A stretch of DNA of 64,000 bases from the NCBI RefSeq assembly GCF_000768355.1, contig NZ_AVPU01000010.1, positions 37,461 through 101,460 on the forward strand, given 5' to 3'. Position numbers and translations under genes: made by a program. Within the stretch, counting starts at the first letter, position 1. Each line of letters begins with the position of its first letter. Shown here piece by piece: positions 50,701-59,282 of the stretch. The stretch is from Lysobacter daejeonensis GH1-9 (GTDB lineage: Bacteria > Pseudomonadota > Gammaproteobacteria > Xanthomonadales > Xanthomonadaceae). A model generated the notes under the pieces. That model was not told the origin of the DNA, did no database searches, and saw only the letters and a program-made list of their open reading frames with translations.

Positions 50701-51957
50701 TCAGTCCGTCCACGCATCGAGCGCCTTGCGCACCGGCAGGTTCTTCAGCGTCACATACTTGGGAATGCCATCACGCCCATACGGCGGTGGTGCCTCGCCG
50801 CGGATCAACGGCTCCAGGTAGCGTCGCGCGCCGTCGGTGATGCCATAGCCATCCTTGCGGATGAAGCCCGCCGGCATCTTCTTCTCGTGGTTGGCGACCT
50901 TCGTCAGCGGGGCTGCCTCGATCTTCCAGCGATACGGCGCATCCGAGGTGCGCACGATCACCGGCATCACCGCGTTCATGCCCTTGAGTGCGAATTCCAC
51001 CGCGGCCTTGCCCACCGCTTCGGCCTGCGCCAGGTCGGTCTTCGACGCCAGGTGCCGTGCCGAGCGCTGCAGGTAGTCGGGCAGGGTCCAGTGCACCTTG
51101 TAGCCCAGCACGTCCTTCACCCGCCCGGCCAGGTGCGAGGCCACGCCACCCAGTTGGGTATGGCCGAAGGAGTCCTTGCCACCGCCCGCATCGGCCACGA
51201 AGCGCCCATCCGGGGTCTGGATGCCTTCGCTGGCCACCACCACGCAGTAGCCCACGCGCTCCACCGTGGCCTTCACCTTGGCGAAGAAGTCCGCCTCGTC
51301 ATACGGCCGCTCGGGGAACAGGATCAGGTGCGGGGCGTCGTCCGGGCCTTGGCCCGCCAATCCCGCGGCCGCGGCCAGCCAGCCGGCGTGCCGGCCCATC
51401 GCCTCGTACACGAAGACCTTGGTCGAAGTGTCGGCCATCGCTGCCACGTCCAGCGCACACTCGCGCACCGACACGGCGGTGTACTTGGCCGCCGAACCGA
51501 AGCCGGGGCAGCAGTCCGTCACCGCCAGGTCGTTGTCCACGGTCTTGGGAACGCCGACACAGGTCAGCGGGTAGCCGAACTCCCTGGCCAGCTGCGACAC
51601 CTTCAGTGCCGTGTCAGCCGAATCGTTGCCGCCGTTGTAGAGGAAGTACCGCACGTCGTGCGCACGGAACACCTCCAGCAACCGCTCGTATTTCGGCCGG
51701 TCCTGCTCCAGCGACTTCAGCTTGACCCGGCACGAGCCGAACGCGCCGCCAGGCGTGTGGGCGAGGGCACGAATGGCCGCCAGCGACTCCTTCGAGGTGT
51801 CGATCAGGTCCTCGCGCAGGGCGCCCAGGATGCCGTTGCGAGCCGCCAGCACCTTGATCTTGCGGCCCCGCGCGGTCTGGATGACGGCGGAGGCCGTGGC
51901 GTTGATGACGGCGGTGACCCCGCCGGACTGCGCATAAAGTAGGGTTCCGGAGGCCAT
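50701..51957 (-). CDS. pfp: Pyrophosphate-dependent 6-phosphofructokinase
   Basis: 418 residues of the PfkA superfamily. The phosphoryl-donor loop is YNGGNDSADTA with D112, and the catalytic motif is GVPKTVDND with K138 and base D141. Asp and Lys at these two places (Gly and Gly in ATP enzymes) mark PPi specificity. The usual GGDD is GGND here. It reversibly phosphorylates fructose-6-phosphate with PPi, as known in Xanthomonas-type Entner-Doudoroff bacteria. An H+-PPase and a soluble PPase lie within 5 kb. The 170 bases between it and divergent adk contain a 7-bp hairpin at 52061-52079. Confidence 0.92.
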   Translation of the reverse strand: MASGTLLYAQSGGVTAVINATASAVIQTARGRKIKVLAARNGILGALREDLIDTSKESLAAIRALAHTPGGAFGSCRVKLKSLEQDRPKYERLLEVFRAHDVRYFLYNGGNDSADTALKVSQLAREFGYPLTCVGVPKTVDNDLAVTDCCPGFGSAAKYTAVSVRECALDVAAMADTSTKVFVYEAMGRHAGWLAAAAGLAGQGPDDAPHLILFPERPYDEADFFAKVKATVERVGYCVVVASEGIQTPDGRFVADAGGGKDSFGHTQLGGVASHLAGRVKDVLGYKVHWTLPDYLQRSARHLASKTDLAQAEAVGKAAVEFALKGMNAVMPVIVRTSDAPYRWKIEAAPLTKVANHEKKMPAGFIRKDGYGITDGARRYLEPLIRGEAPPPYGRDGIPKYVTLKNLPVRKALDAWTD

Positions 51958-52127
51958 TGTGGTTTCAGTGGTACAGGCCGGGATGCGGTAAAGTGACCAA
52001 CGTTGACGCCCGGCAGGTGGGCCGCACTCCCCGAGTGTAGCGCCGCACTTGCCGATGGCGACCCCGGTCCGGCCGGGGTGGGGCCCCCCGCGCCCATACC
52101 GAATTTTCCGTTTCAGGAGTCACGTTG

Positions 52128-52706
52128 ATGCGATTGGTTCTTCTCGGTGCGCCCGGTTCCGGCAAGGGCACCCAGGCCGCCCGCCTGAAGGAGCACCTGC
52201 AGGTGCCGCACATTTCCACCGGTGACCTGCTGCGCGCCGAAGTAGCCGCTGGCAGCAAGCTCGGGCTGGAGGCCAAGGAGGTCATGGCCCGCGGCGAGCT
52301 GGTCAGCGACGCCATCCTGCTGGGCATGCTCGAGGATCGCCTCTCGCGTCCCGACACCGCCAACGGCTTCATCCTCGATGGCTACCCGCGCAACCTGGCC
52401 CAGGCCGACGCGCTGGACGCGCTGCTCAAGCGCATTGGCCAGCCGATGGAATACGCCGTGCAGCTGGAAGTGCCGACCGAGCTGCTGGTCGAGCGCATCG
52501 CTGGCCGCGCCGCCGCCGAGGGTCGCGCCGACGACAACCCCGAATCCGTGCGCAAGCGCCTGGAGGTCTACGACAGCCAGACCGCGCCGGTGATCGAGTT
52601 CTACCGCCAGCACGGCCAGCTGACCGTGGTCGACGGCGTGGGCGCGCTGGACGAGGTGTTCCATCGTCTGGTCGAGGCGCTGTCGCCAACCGCCGACGTG
52701 GGGTAA
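52128..52706 (+). CDS. adk: Adenylate kinase, short form
   Basis: 192 residues. The Walker A loop is GAPGSGKGTQAARL, and ISTGDLLRAEV and FILDGYPRNLAQADAL bind AMP. The LID region is reduced to AGRAAAEGRADDNPESVRKRL without Zn cysteines, so it is the short class (E. coli has 214 residues). It interconverts AMP, ATP and ADP. The ATG at 52128 follows AGGAG by 8 nt; the TTG just before it is less likely. The mpl gene follows by 7 bp. Confidence 0.96.
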   Translation: MRLVLLGAPGSGKGTQAARLKEHLQVPHISTGDLLRAEVAAGSKLGLEAKEVMARGELVSDAILLGMLEDRLSRPDTANGFILDGYPRNLAQADALDALLKRIGQPMEYAVQLEVPTELLVERIAGRAAAEGRADDNPESVRKRLEVYDSQTAPVIEFYRQHGQLTVVDGVGALDEVFHRLVEALSPTADVG

Positions 52707-52713
52707 TCCTCGC

Positions 52714-54144
52714 TTGAAACTGCACATCCTCGGCATCGCCGGCACCTTCATGGGCGGCGTCGCCGCCCTCGCGCGCGAACTCGGGCACGATGTCGAAGGC
52801 AGTGACCAGGCGGTGTATCCGCCGATGTCCACCCAGTTGGAGCAGCTGGGCATCACCCTGAGCCAGGGCTACCAGCCCGAACACATCTCGGCCGATTGCG
52901 CCGAGGTGGTGGTCGGCAACGCCCTCTCGCGCGGCAACGCCGCTGTCGAACAGGTGCTGGACGACGGCCGCAAGTACACCTCCGGCGCGCAGTGGCTCAG
53001 CGAGCACGTGCTGCCCGGCCGCGACACGCTGGCGGTCGCCGGTACCCACGGCAAGACCACCACCACCACCATCCTGACGTGGTTGCTGGAGGCGGCCGGC
53101 CGCAACCCGGGTTTCCTGATCGGCGGCGTCGCCGAGGACTTCGGCGTGTCCGCGCGCGTGGGCGGTGGCCGCGAGTTCGTGGTCGAAGCCGACGAATACG
53201 ACACCGCGTTCTTCGACAAGCGCAGCAAGTTTGTCCACTACCGTCCGCTGGTCGCGATCCTCAACAACCTTGAGTACGACCACGCCGACATCTTCCCCGA
53301 CGTGGCCGCGATCCAGCGCCAGTTCCACCACCTGGTGCGCACCGTGCCGCGCCGCGGCCGCCTCATCGTCAACGGCGAGGACAAGTATCTGGCCGAAGTG
53401 CTGGCGATGGGCTGCTGGACGCCGGTGGAAACCTTCGGCCTCGACGCCAGCCTGATCCCGCAGGCCTCGGGCCACGAAGCCCATGGCGACCGCGCCGACA
53501 TCGTCAGCGCCGCGCGCGGAAGCTTCAACTGGACCGCACGCCTGCTCAGTGCCGATGGCAGTGCGTTCGTGGTCGTGCACGATGGCGTCGACGTGGGCGA
53601 AGTGCATTGGCCGCTGGTGGGTCGTCACAACGTGATGAACGCGCTGGCCTCCCTGGCCGCCGCGCATGCCGTGGGCGTCGAGGTTGCCAGCGTGCTGCCG
53701 GCGCTCGCCCAGTTCCGCAGCGTCAAGCGTCGCCTCGAGGTCATAGGTGAGGCCGATGGCGTCACCGTCTACGACGACTTCGCCCACCACCCCACGGCCA
53801 TCGCCACCACGCTGGCCGGCCTGCGGGCACGCGTGGGTGATGCGCGCATCGTCGTGGCCATGGAGCCGCGCAGCAATTCGATGCGCTTGGGCGCGCATGC
53901 CGACGCACTGGCGCCATCGCTGGATGGTGCCGATGTGGTCGTGTTCCTGCACCGTCCCGAACTGGCGTGGGACGCCGGCAAGGTCGTCGCCGCGGTGCGT
54001 GGCGAAGCCGTGACCGCGCCCGATTCCGACGCATTGATCGCCGCGTTGCGTGAGCGCGTGCGGACCGGCGACCACGTGGTGTTCATGTCCAACGGCGGCT
54101 TCGACGGCGCGCCGCGCCGCTTCCTCGCCACGCTCAAGGGCTGA
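52714..54144 (+). CDS. mpl: UDP-N-acetylmuramate:L-alanyl-gamma-D-glutamyl-meso-diaminopimelate ligase
   Basis: 476 residues of the Mur ligase family. It begins LHILGIAGTFMGGVAALARELGHDVEGSD (MurC/Mpl type), has the ATP loop AVAGTHGKTTTTTILTWLLE, EADEYDTAFFDKRSKFVHY and the C-terminal YDDFAHHPTAI, all specific to Mpl. It reattaches recycled tripeptide to UDP-MurNAc. It uses a TTG start at 52714, 7 bp after adk. Its last 11 bp overlap the convergent DedA-PAP2 gene. Confidence 0.95.
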   Translation: MKLHILGIAGTFMGGVAALARELGHDVEGSDQAVYPPMSTQLEQLGITLSQGYQPEHISADCAEVVVGNALSRGNAAVEQVLDDGRKYTSGAQWLSEHVLPGRDTLAVAGTHGKTTTTTILTWLLEAAGRNPGFLIGGVAEDFGVSARVGGGREFVVEADEYDTAFFDKRSKFVHYRPLVAILNNLEYDHADIFPDVAAIQRQFHHLVRTVPRRGRLIVNGEDKYLAEVLAMGCWTPVETFGLDASLIPQASGHEAHGDRADIVSAARGSFNWTARLLSADGSAFVVVHDGVDVGEVHWPLVGRHNVMNALASLAAAHAVGVEVASVLPALAQFRSVKRRLEVIGEADGVTVYDDFAHHPTAIATTLAGLRARVGDARIVVAMEPRSNSMRLGAHADALAPSLDGADVVVFLHRPELAWDAGKVVAAVRGEAVTAPDSDALIAALRERVRTGDHVVFMSNGGFDGAPRRFLATLKG

Positions 54145-56140
54145 GCGCGACTCCGTTGTCGGTGCGCAGTCGCAGCACCGGCATGCCGCCGATGGGGTGC
54201 AATTGCTCCAACGGCGCGAAGCCACGCAGGTCTTCGCGTATCAACGCATAGGTGGCGTGGCTGTCGGAAGCGGGGCGCCACAGCGACACCACATTCAGCG
54301 GCCGCCCCAGTTGCAGGGTCTGCGCCGTGCCGATCCACAGGGGTGTGCCATCGGCCAGCGCTGTCGGCGCATGCCACAACCGCAGCGCATGCAGGTCGCC
54401 GGCGGCCGCTCCGTCGCGCACCATCAGCAGGGCTTCGGCCTGCGCGTCCAGCGTGGCAGGCAGTACCGGGTACCCTGACGGCGGCCGCCCGCTGTCCAAC
54501 AGCCCGATCGTGCGCACCCAGTCCGCCTGCGCCTGCACGCGCCAGCCTCGCGCTTCCAGCGCCTGCTGCAGCGGCGCCAACGGCCCGGCCACCTGCACGT
54601 CCAGCGGCCAGCGGCGGCGCACGTCCGTTTCGCTGCGGCGCTCCGGCAGGTTGCCCCAGTCGCGTTGCCACCAGTCGTCAAGCGCCACGACGCGCGTGGG
54701 TAGTGGCGCGGCGAATTTGGCCAACAGCGGGTCGGCCGCATGGGGTGCGTGCCATGCCGCCGCCAGCACGAAGCTGCCGTAGAACACCCACGCCAACGGC
54801 CGCATCCAGAACGAGCGCGCCACGTGCCGGCGGTAGGCGATGCCGAGCACCAGCAGCCACAGGATGCCCAGCAGCGTGCCACCCACCAGGTCCGACAGCC
54901 AATGCGCGCCCAGGTACAGGCGCGCGAATCCGATCACTGTGGTCACCACGCCCGCCAGCAGGTACGGCCACACCCGCTTGCGCCCCGGCAACTCGCGCGC
55001 GATCAGCACCGCGAAGAAGCCGAACACGATGGTGGACATCGTCACCGCCACCGACGGGAAGCCGAACCCCGCCGGTGCCGTCGGTGGCCGCGGCATGGTG
55101 ATCGCCGCTTCCATCAGCGTGGTCAGCACCAGCCCGAACACGATTGCAGCCAGCCAGTGTGCGGCCGCCATCCAGCGCCGCCGCCACAGCAGGTAGCCCA
55201 TGGTCAACGATGCTGCCGCGCCCAGCGTCGCGGGGTCGCCCAGGCTGGCCAGTGCGGCCATCAGCCGGTCTGCCAGCGGATTGCGCAGCGTCCACATGAA
55301 GCTGTTGAGCTGGTGGTCGATCGCCAGCGGCCCGCCGTTGGCGAGCAGCATCGCCGCGAGCGTGAACCAGGCCCAGCCGATGCCCAGCAGGCATACGCCC
55401 AGGATCACCAGAGAGGGCGATTCAGGTCGGTTGGGGTCCATCACCGCCGCCGCGTAGCGCCCCAGCCGTGGGTGCGCGCGGGTCCAGGCCAGGGCCTTCG
55501 CCAGCAGCGCGTCGGCGTGCTCGGCGAACCAGCGCCAGGTGTAGAGCACGCAGGCCCATACCAGCGCCACCGCCACCACGAGCGAGGCCAGCACCAGCGC
55601 CAGCCGGTCGGCCACCGCCGCCACTGCGTCGTACGAAGCGCCCAGCACCCAGCCCGGCGCCAGGAACAGCGCGGCCCACAGGAACGACGCGGCCAGGCTT
55701 GGCGGCACGTAGCGCCGCGCCGGCATGTGCAGCATGCCCGCGATGGCCGGCACGAACGGCCGCACCGCACCCACGAAGCGGGCGATGAAGATGCTCTTGA
55801 TCCCGTGGCGCCGGAACATCGCCTCTGACCGGGTCAGCCATTGCGGATAGCGCGAGAATGGCCACGCCTGACGCAACCCGGGTCCCCAGCGGCGGCCCAC
55901 CCAGTAGCTCAGCAGGTCGCCGGCGAACGCGCCCAGTGCGGCACAGGTCACCGCATACGGCCCGTTGATGTGCCCAAGTCCGACCAGCGCCCCCACCGCG
56001 AACAGCAGCGGCAGCGCCGGCACCACGATCCCCAGGATCACCAGCGCATCACAGAAGGCAATCAGGAACGCGATGGCCCCGGCGGCGACCGGGTGTGCGC
56101 TGATCCATGCGGTCGCGGTTTCGAGCCAGGCAGGTTCCAT
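54134..56140 (-). CDS. DedA-PAP2-LssY three-domain membrane protein
   Basis: 668 residues in three parts. Residues 1-200 are DedA/SNARE-associated (GDLLSYWVGRRWG, RFVGAVRPFVPAIAGML). Residues 240-440 are a PAP2 phosphatase-like fold with R351-P352 and the R407...H413...D417 triad in FARLYLGAHWLSD. Residues about 480-668 resemble the soluble LssY C-terminal domain. The PAP2 middle motif, usually PSGH, reads FPSVAV, so the His is Ala365. It may handle undecaprenyl or phospholipid phosphates, but catalysis by PAP2 is doubtful. The ATG at 56140 lies 75 bp from the divergent kinase-like gene. Confidence 0.85.
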   Translation of the reverse strand: MEPAWLETATAWISAHPVAAGAIAFLIAFCDALVILGIVVPALPLLFAVGALVGLGHINGPYAVTCAALGAFAGDLLSYWVGRRWGPGLRQAWPFSRYPQWLTRSEAMFRRHGIKSIFIARFVGAVRPFVPAIAGMLHMPARRYVPPSLAASFLWAALFLAPGWVLGASYDAVAAVADRLALVLASLVVAVALVWACVLYTWRWFAEHADALLAKALAWTRAHPRLGRYAAAVMDPNRPESPSLVILGVCLLGIGWAWFTLAAMLLANGGPLAIDHQLNSFMWTLRNPLADRLMAALASLGDPATLGAAASLTMGYLLWRRRWMAAAHWLAAIVFGLVLTTLMEAAITMPRPPTAPAGFGFPSVAVTMSTIVFGFFAVLIARELPGRKRVWPYLLAGVVTTVIGFARLYLGAHWLSDLVGGTLLGILWLLVLGIAYRRHVARSFWMRPLAWVFYGSFVLAAAWHAPHAADPLLAKFAAPLPTRVVALDDWWQRDWGNLPERRSETDVRRRWPLDVQVAGPLAPLQQALEARGWRVQAQADWVRTIGLLDSGRPPSGYPVLPATLDAQAEALLMVRDGAAAGDLHALRLWHAPTALADGTPLWIGTAQTLQLGRPLNVVSLWRPASDSHATYALIREDLRGFAPLEQLHPIGGMPVLRLRTDNGVALSP

Positions 56141-56215
56141 CGCCGGATTATAGGCAGCCGATCACGCAATGCCCGTGTCAGCGGGTTTGACGGGCCGATT
56201 CCGTACACTGATGCC

Positions 56216-56875
56216 ATGTCCGTAACTCCAAGCGAAGTCGCCGCGCTCAAGGCCGACAGTTTTGGTCGCATCGCCCTCATGCGGGGCGCGGACGGCCTGT
56301 TCGTCCGTCGCGACCTCGGTTTCGTACCCCTCTGGCTGCGCCTGCCGGCATGGTGGCTGGCCCGGCGCGAAGCCCTGGCTCTGCGTTGCGTAGAGGGCCT
56401 TCCCGCCATGCCGCGCCTGTTGGCCTGGGACGGGCGCCGGCTCGACCGCAGCTACATGGAGGGCCACGCGATGTACCAGCGCCCGCCGCGCGGCGACGTC
56501 GCCTATTTCCACCGTGCCCGGCGCCTGCTGCAGCAGTTGCACCGTCGCGGGCTGGCGCACAACGACCTGGCCAAGGAAGCCAACTGGCTGGTGCTGCCCG
56601 ACGGCGCGCCCGCCATCATCGATTTCCAGCTCGCCACGCGCGGCCACCCGCGCGCGCGCTGGATGCGCCTGCTGGCGCGCGAGGACCTGCGCCACCTGCT
56701 CAAGCACAAGCGCACCTACTGCCCCGAGGCGCTCACCCCGGTGGAGCGCCGCGTGCTCAAGCGCCACTCGTGGGTGCGCGAAGTCTGGTTCGCCACCGGC
56801 AAGCCGCTGTACCGCTTCGTAACCCGCCGCCTCCTGAAATGGGAGGACAATGAAGGCCAGGGCCCCAAGCCCTGA
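56216..56875 (+). CDS. Small RIO/protein-kinase-like protein
   Basis: 219 residues. The catalytic loop reads HNDLAKEANWLV (H115, D117, N123) and the metal-binding motif IIDFQLA (D136), as in RIO/Kae1-associated or lipopolysaccharide kinase-like folds. A clear ATP-anchoring Lys is not visible; FVRRDLG near residue 30 may stand in. The C-terminus is basic. Such proteins occur widely in Proteobacteria next to envelope genes; substrate unknown. It is followed 30 bp later by the SDR gene. Confidence 0.75.
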   Translation: MSVTPSEVAALKADSFGRIALMRGADGLFVRRDLGFVPLWLRLPAWWLARREALALRCVEGLPAMPRLLAWDGRRLDRSYMEGHAMYQRPPRGDVAYFHRARRLLQQLHRRGLAHNDLAKEANWLVLPDGAPAIIDFQLATRGHPRARWMRLLAREDLRHLLKHKRTYCPEALTPVERRVLKRHSWVREVWFATGKPLYRFVTRRLLKWEDNEGQGPKP

Positions 56876-56905
56876 GCCTGGCCGCTCCTGCACCGAGAAC
56901 TCCCC

Positions 56906-57721
56906 ATGACCACCCTGTCCGGCAAGACCCTGTTCATTACCGGCGCTTCGCGCGGCATCGGTCGCGCCATCGCCCTGCGCGCCGCGCGTGACGGCGCCAA
57001 CATCGCCATCGCCGCCAAATCATCGGTGCCCAACCCCAAGCTGCCCGGCACGATCCACAGCGTCGCTGCCGAAGTCGAAGCCGCGGGCGGGCAGGCCATC
57101 GCCCTGCGCTGCGACATCCGCGAGGAAGACGAAGTACGCGCGGCGGTTGCCGCCACCGTCGACGCCTTCGGGGGCGTCGACATCCTGGTCAACAACGCCA
57201 GTGCGATCTGGTTGCGTGGCACGCTCGACACGCCGATGAAGCGCTTCGACCTGATGCAGCAGGTCAATTCGCGCGGCAGCTTCCTGTGCGCGCAGGCCTG
57301 CCTGCCGTACCTGTTGCAGTCGCCCAGTCCGCACATCCTCACCCTGGCGCCGCCGCCCAACCTCGATCCCAAGTGGTGGGGGCCGCACACCGGTTACACC
57401 CTGGCCAAGATGGGGATGAGCTTCGTGACGCTCGGGCTGGCGGCGGAGTTCGGCCCGCAAGGCGTGGCGGTCAATGCCCTGTGGCCACGCACCGTCATCG
57501 CCACCGACGCGCTCAACATGATCCCCGGCATGGACCTCCAGGGCTGCCGCAAGCCGGAGATCATGGCCGACGCCGCGCATGCCGTGCTGGTGCGCCCGGC
57601 CGCCGGCTTCCATGGTCAGTTCCTCATCGATGACGAGGTACTGCGCGAGGCCGGGGTCACGGACTTCGCCGGTTATGCCGTCGACCCGTCGCGGCCGCTG
57701 CTGCCGGACCTGTTCCTGTAA
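56906..57721 (+). CDS. Short-chain dehydrogenase, HSDL2-like
   Basis: 271 residues. The NAD(P) loop is TGASRGIGRA, NNAS follows at 97-100, and the active-site Y164 and K168 are in YTLAK. The PPPNLDPKWWGPHTGYTLAKMGMS block is the mark of the HSDL2-like group, which acts on an acyl or lipid-type substrate. The Ser expected just before the Pro run (LSPP in relatives) is Ala148 here. The C-terminal half ends DPSRPLLPDLFL. It may be cotranscribed with the kinase-like gene. Confidence 0.87.
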   Translation: MTTLSGKTLFITGASRGIGRAIALRAARDGANIAIAAKSSVPNPKLPGTIHSVAAEVEAAGGQAIALRCDIREEDEVRAAVAATVDAFGGVDILVNNASAIWLRGTLDTPMKRFDLMQQVNSRGSFLCAQACLPYLLQSPSPHILTLAPPPNLDPKWWGPHTGYTLAKMGMSFVTLGLAAEFGPQGVAVNALWPRTVIATDALNMIPGMDLQGCRKPEIMADAAHAVLVRPAAGFHGQFLIDDEVLREAGVTDFAGYAVDPSRPLLPDLFL

Positions 57722-57835
57722 GCGCCTCTTCAAGGCGGCGACGCCAGACAGGCGCGACCAAAGGACCATGTCCACGGCGTTGCACTCCGTCGCCCGCCCG
57801 CTAGGCTTTCCCGTTTCCTCCCCCAGGAGTTCCAC

Positions 57836-58255
57836 GTGAAATACCTCCACGCCATGGTCCGCGTCCGCGACCTCGACGCCTCGCTGCGTTTTTTCTGCGA
57901 AGGCCTCGGCCTGCACGAAACCCGTCGCAAGGATTACCCCGAAGGCCGCTTCACCCTCGTGTACCTCGGTGCACCGGCCAATCCCGAATCAGAGGTTGAA
58001 CTCACCTACAACTACGACGACGAGGACTACGGCAGCGCCCGCAACTTCGGCCACCTTGCCTTTGAAGTGGATGACATCTACGCCGCTTGCGCGCACTTGC
58101 AGGCGATGGGCATCACCATCAATCGCCCGCCGCGCGACGGCCACATGGCGTTCGTCCGCTCACCCGACCTGATTTCGGTCGAACTGCTGCAGAAGGGTGG
58201 GCGCCTGCCGCCGCAGGAGCCTTGGGCGTCGATGCCCAATACCGGCGTCTGGTGA
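57836..58255 (+). CDS. Lactoylglutathione lyase (glyoxalase I) family
   Basis: 139 residues. Metal ligands are seen as H5 in YLHAMVRVRDL, Glu in VELTYNYDDEDY, His in FGHLAFEVDD and Glu in ISVELLQ, as in GloA. It isomerises the glutathione hemithioacetal of methylglyoxal. The start is GTG at 57836 with AGGAG 6 nt before it. The 114-base gap upstream shows no other gene. A gloA name is likely but a paralog is possible. Confidence 0.88.
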   Translation: MKYLHAMVRVRDLDASLRFFCEGLGLHETRRKDYPEGRFTLVYLGAPANPESEVELTYNYDDEDYGSARNFGHLAFEVDDIYAACAHLQAMGITINRPPRDGHMAFVRSPDLISVELLQKGGRLPPQEPWASMPNTGVW

Positions 58256-58267
58256 CTTTTCCCCGGG

Positions 58268-58290
58268 CTGGCGGCCGCTCCGGCCGCCGG
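58268..58290. terminator. Candidate bidirectional hairpin between convergent genes
   Basis: An 8-bp perfect core (58270-58277 with 58281-58288) with a 3-nt loop, extended by a G-T and a C-G pair, fills the gap between the glyoxalase and channel stops. No T-run. Confidence 0.45.
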
Positions 58291-58297
58291 CGCCGCG

Positions 58298-59170
58298 TCA
58301 GCCCATCGGCGCGGGCAACGGGTGGCCGCAGCAGCGGCAGTAATGCGCGGTCGGGTCATGTCCCTCCAGCCCGCATTCGGGGCAGCCGCGCCGGTCCAGG
58401 TGGCCCGTCTCGTGCGACGCCTCGCGCAGGCTGCTGGCCAACTCGGCGGTGTAGATCCCCGTCGGCACGGCGATCACGCTGTAGCCGATCAGGATCAGCA
58501 CCGAGGCGATGAACCGTCCCAGCCCCGTCTGCGGCGCGATGTCGCCGTAGCCGACGGTGGCCATCGTCACCACCGCCCAGTACATGCTGCTTGGGATGCT
58601 GGTGAAGCCATGCGCCGGACCCTCCACCACGTACATCAGGGCCGCGAAGATCACCACCACGGTGATGATTGCGCTCAGGAACACGAAGATCTTGCGCCGG
58701 CTGCGCCACAGCGCGCCGGCCAGCACACCGCCTTCCTCCACGTACTGAGTCAGCTTCAGGATGCGGAACAGCCGCAGCATGCGCAGTACGCGCACCACCA
58801 GGAGGCTCTGGCTGCCGGGCAGCAGCACCGACAGGTAGCTGGGCAGGATCGACAGCAGGTCGATGATGCCCCACAAGCTCAGCGCATAGCGCAACGGGCG
58901 GCGCACCACCATCAACCGCACCGCGTATTCCACGGTGAAAAGCAGGGTGAACACCCATTCCAACGGATACAGCCAGTTGGCATGGCGTGCATGGAACGTG
59001 GGCGTGCTGTCGGCGATCACCACCAGCACGCTGGCCACGATCGCACCGATCAGCACCAGGTCGAAGTTGCGCGATGGCGGCGTATCGTGGCGATAGATGA
59101 TGTCGAACCACGTGCGACGCCACCCCGATTCGGTGGCCGGATTGAGCTGGGGATCGAACAACAGGCGCAT
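58298..59170 (-). CDS. Voltage-gated-type potassium channel with C-terminal zinc ribbon
   Basis: 290 residues. Six membrane segments: S4 carries VVRVLRMLRLFRILK with repeated Arg, and the pore has TMATVGYGDIAPQ, the K+ filter. The tail holds CPECG and CRCCG pairs spaced by 12 residues, a small zinc ribbon. The ATG at 59170 has GGAGGA before it and starts at RLLFDPQLNP; an upstream start is possible but not needed. It should conduct K+ on depolarisation at the inner membrane. The ribbon may sense metal or redox state, or help assembly; this is inference. Confidence 0.88.
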   Translation of the reverse strand: MRLLFDPQLNPATESGWRRTWFDIIYRHDTPPSRNFDLVLIGAIVASVLVVIADSTPTFHARHANWLYPLEWVFTLLFTVEYAVRLMVVRRPLRYALSLWGIIDLLSILPSYLSVLLPGSQSLLVVRVLRMLRLFRILKLTQYVEEGGVLAGALWRSRRKIFVFLSAIITVVVIFAALMYVVEGPAHGFTSIPSSMYWAVVTMATVGYGDIAPQTGLGRFIASVLILIGYSVIAVPTGIYTAELASSLREASHETGHLDRRGCPECGLEGHDPTAHYCRCCGHPLPAPMG

Positions 59171-59282
59171 GGGGTCCTCCTCCGCGCATTCTCGCCTACC
59201 GCCGCGGCCGCCGCGACCTGCCCGGCTCCGACAGGCAGAGGTGGCCACAATGCGCGAAAATGCCGCGGCACCCCTTGGCCCC

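Noticed and set aside
52061..52079. 7-bp GC hairpin before adk as a riboswitch.
   Set aside because: It is a simple palindrome-like stem with no conserved aptamer sequence.
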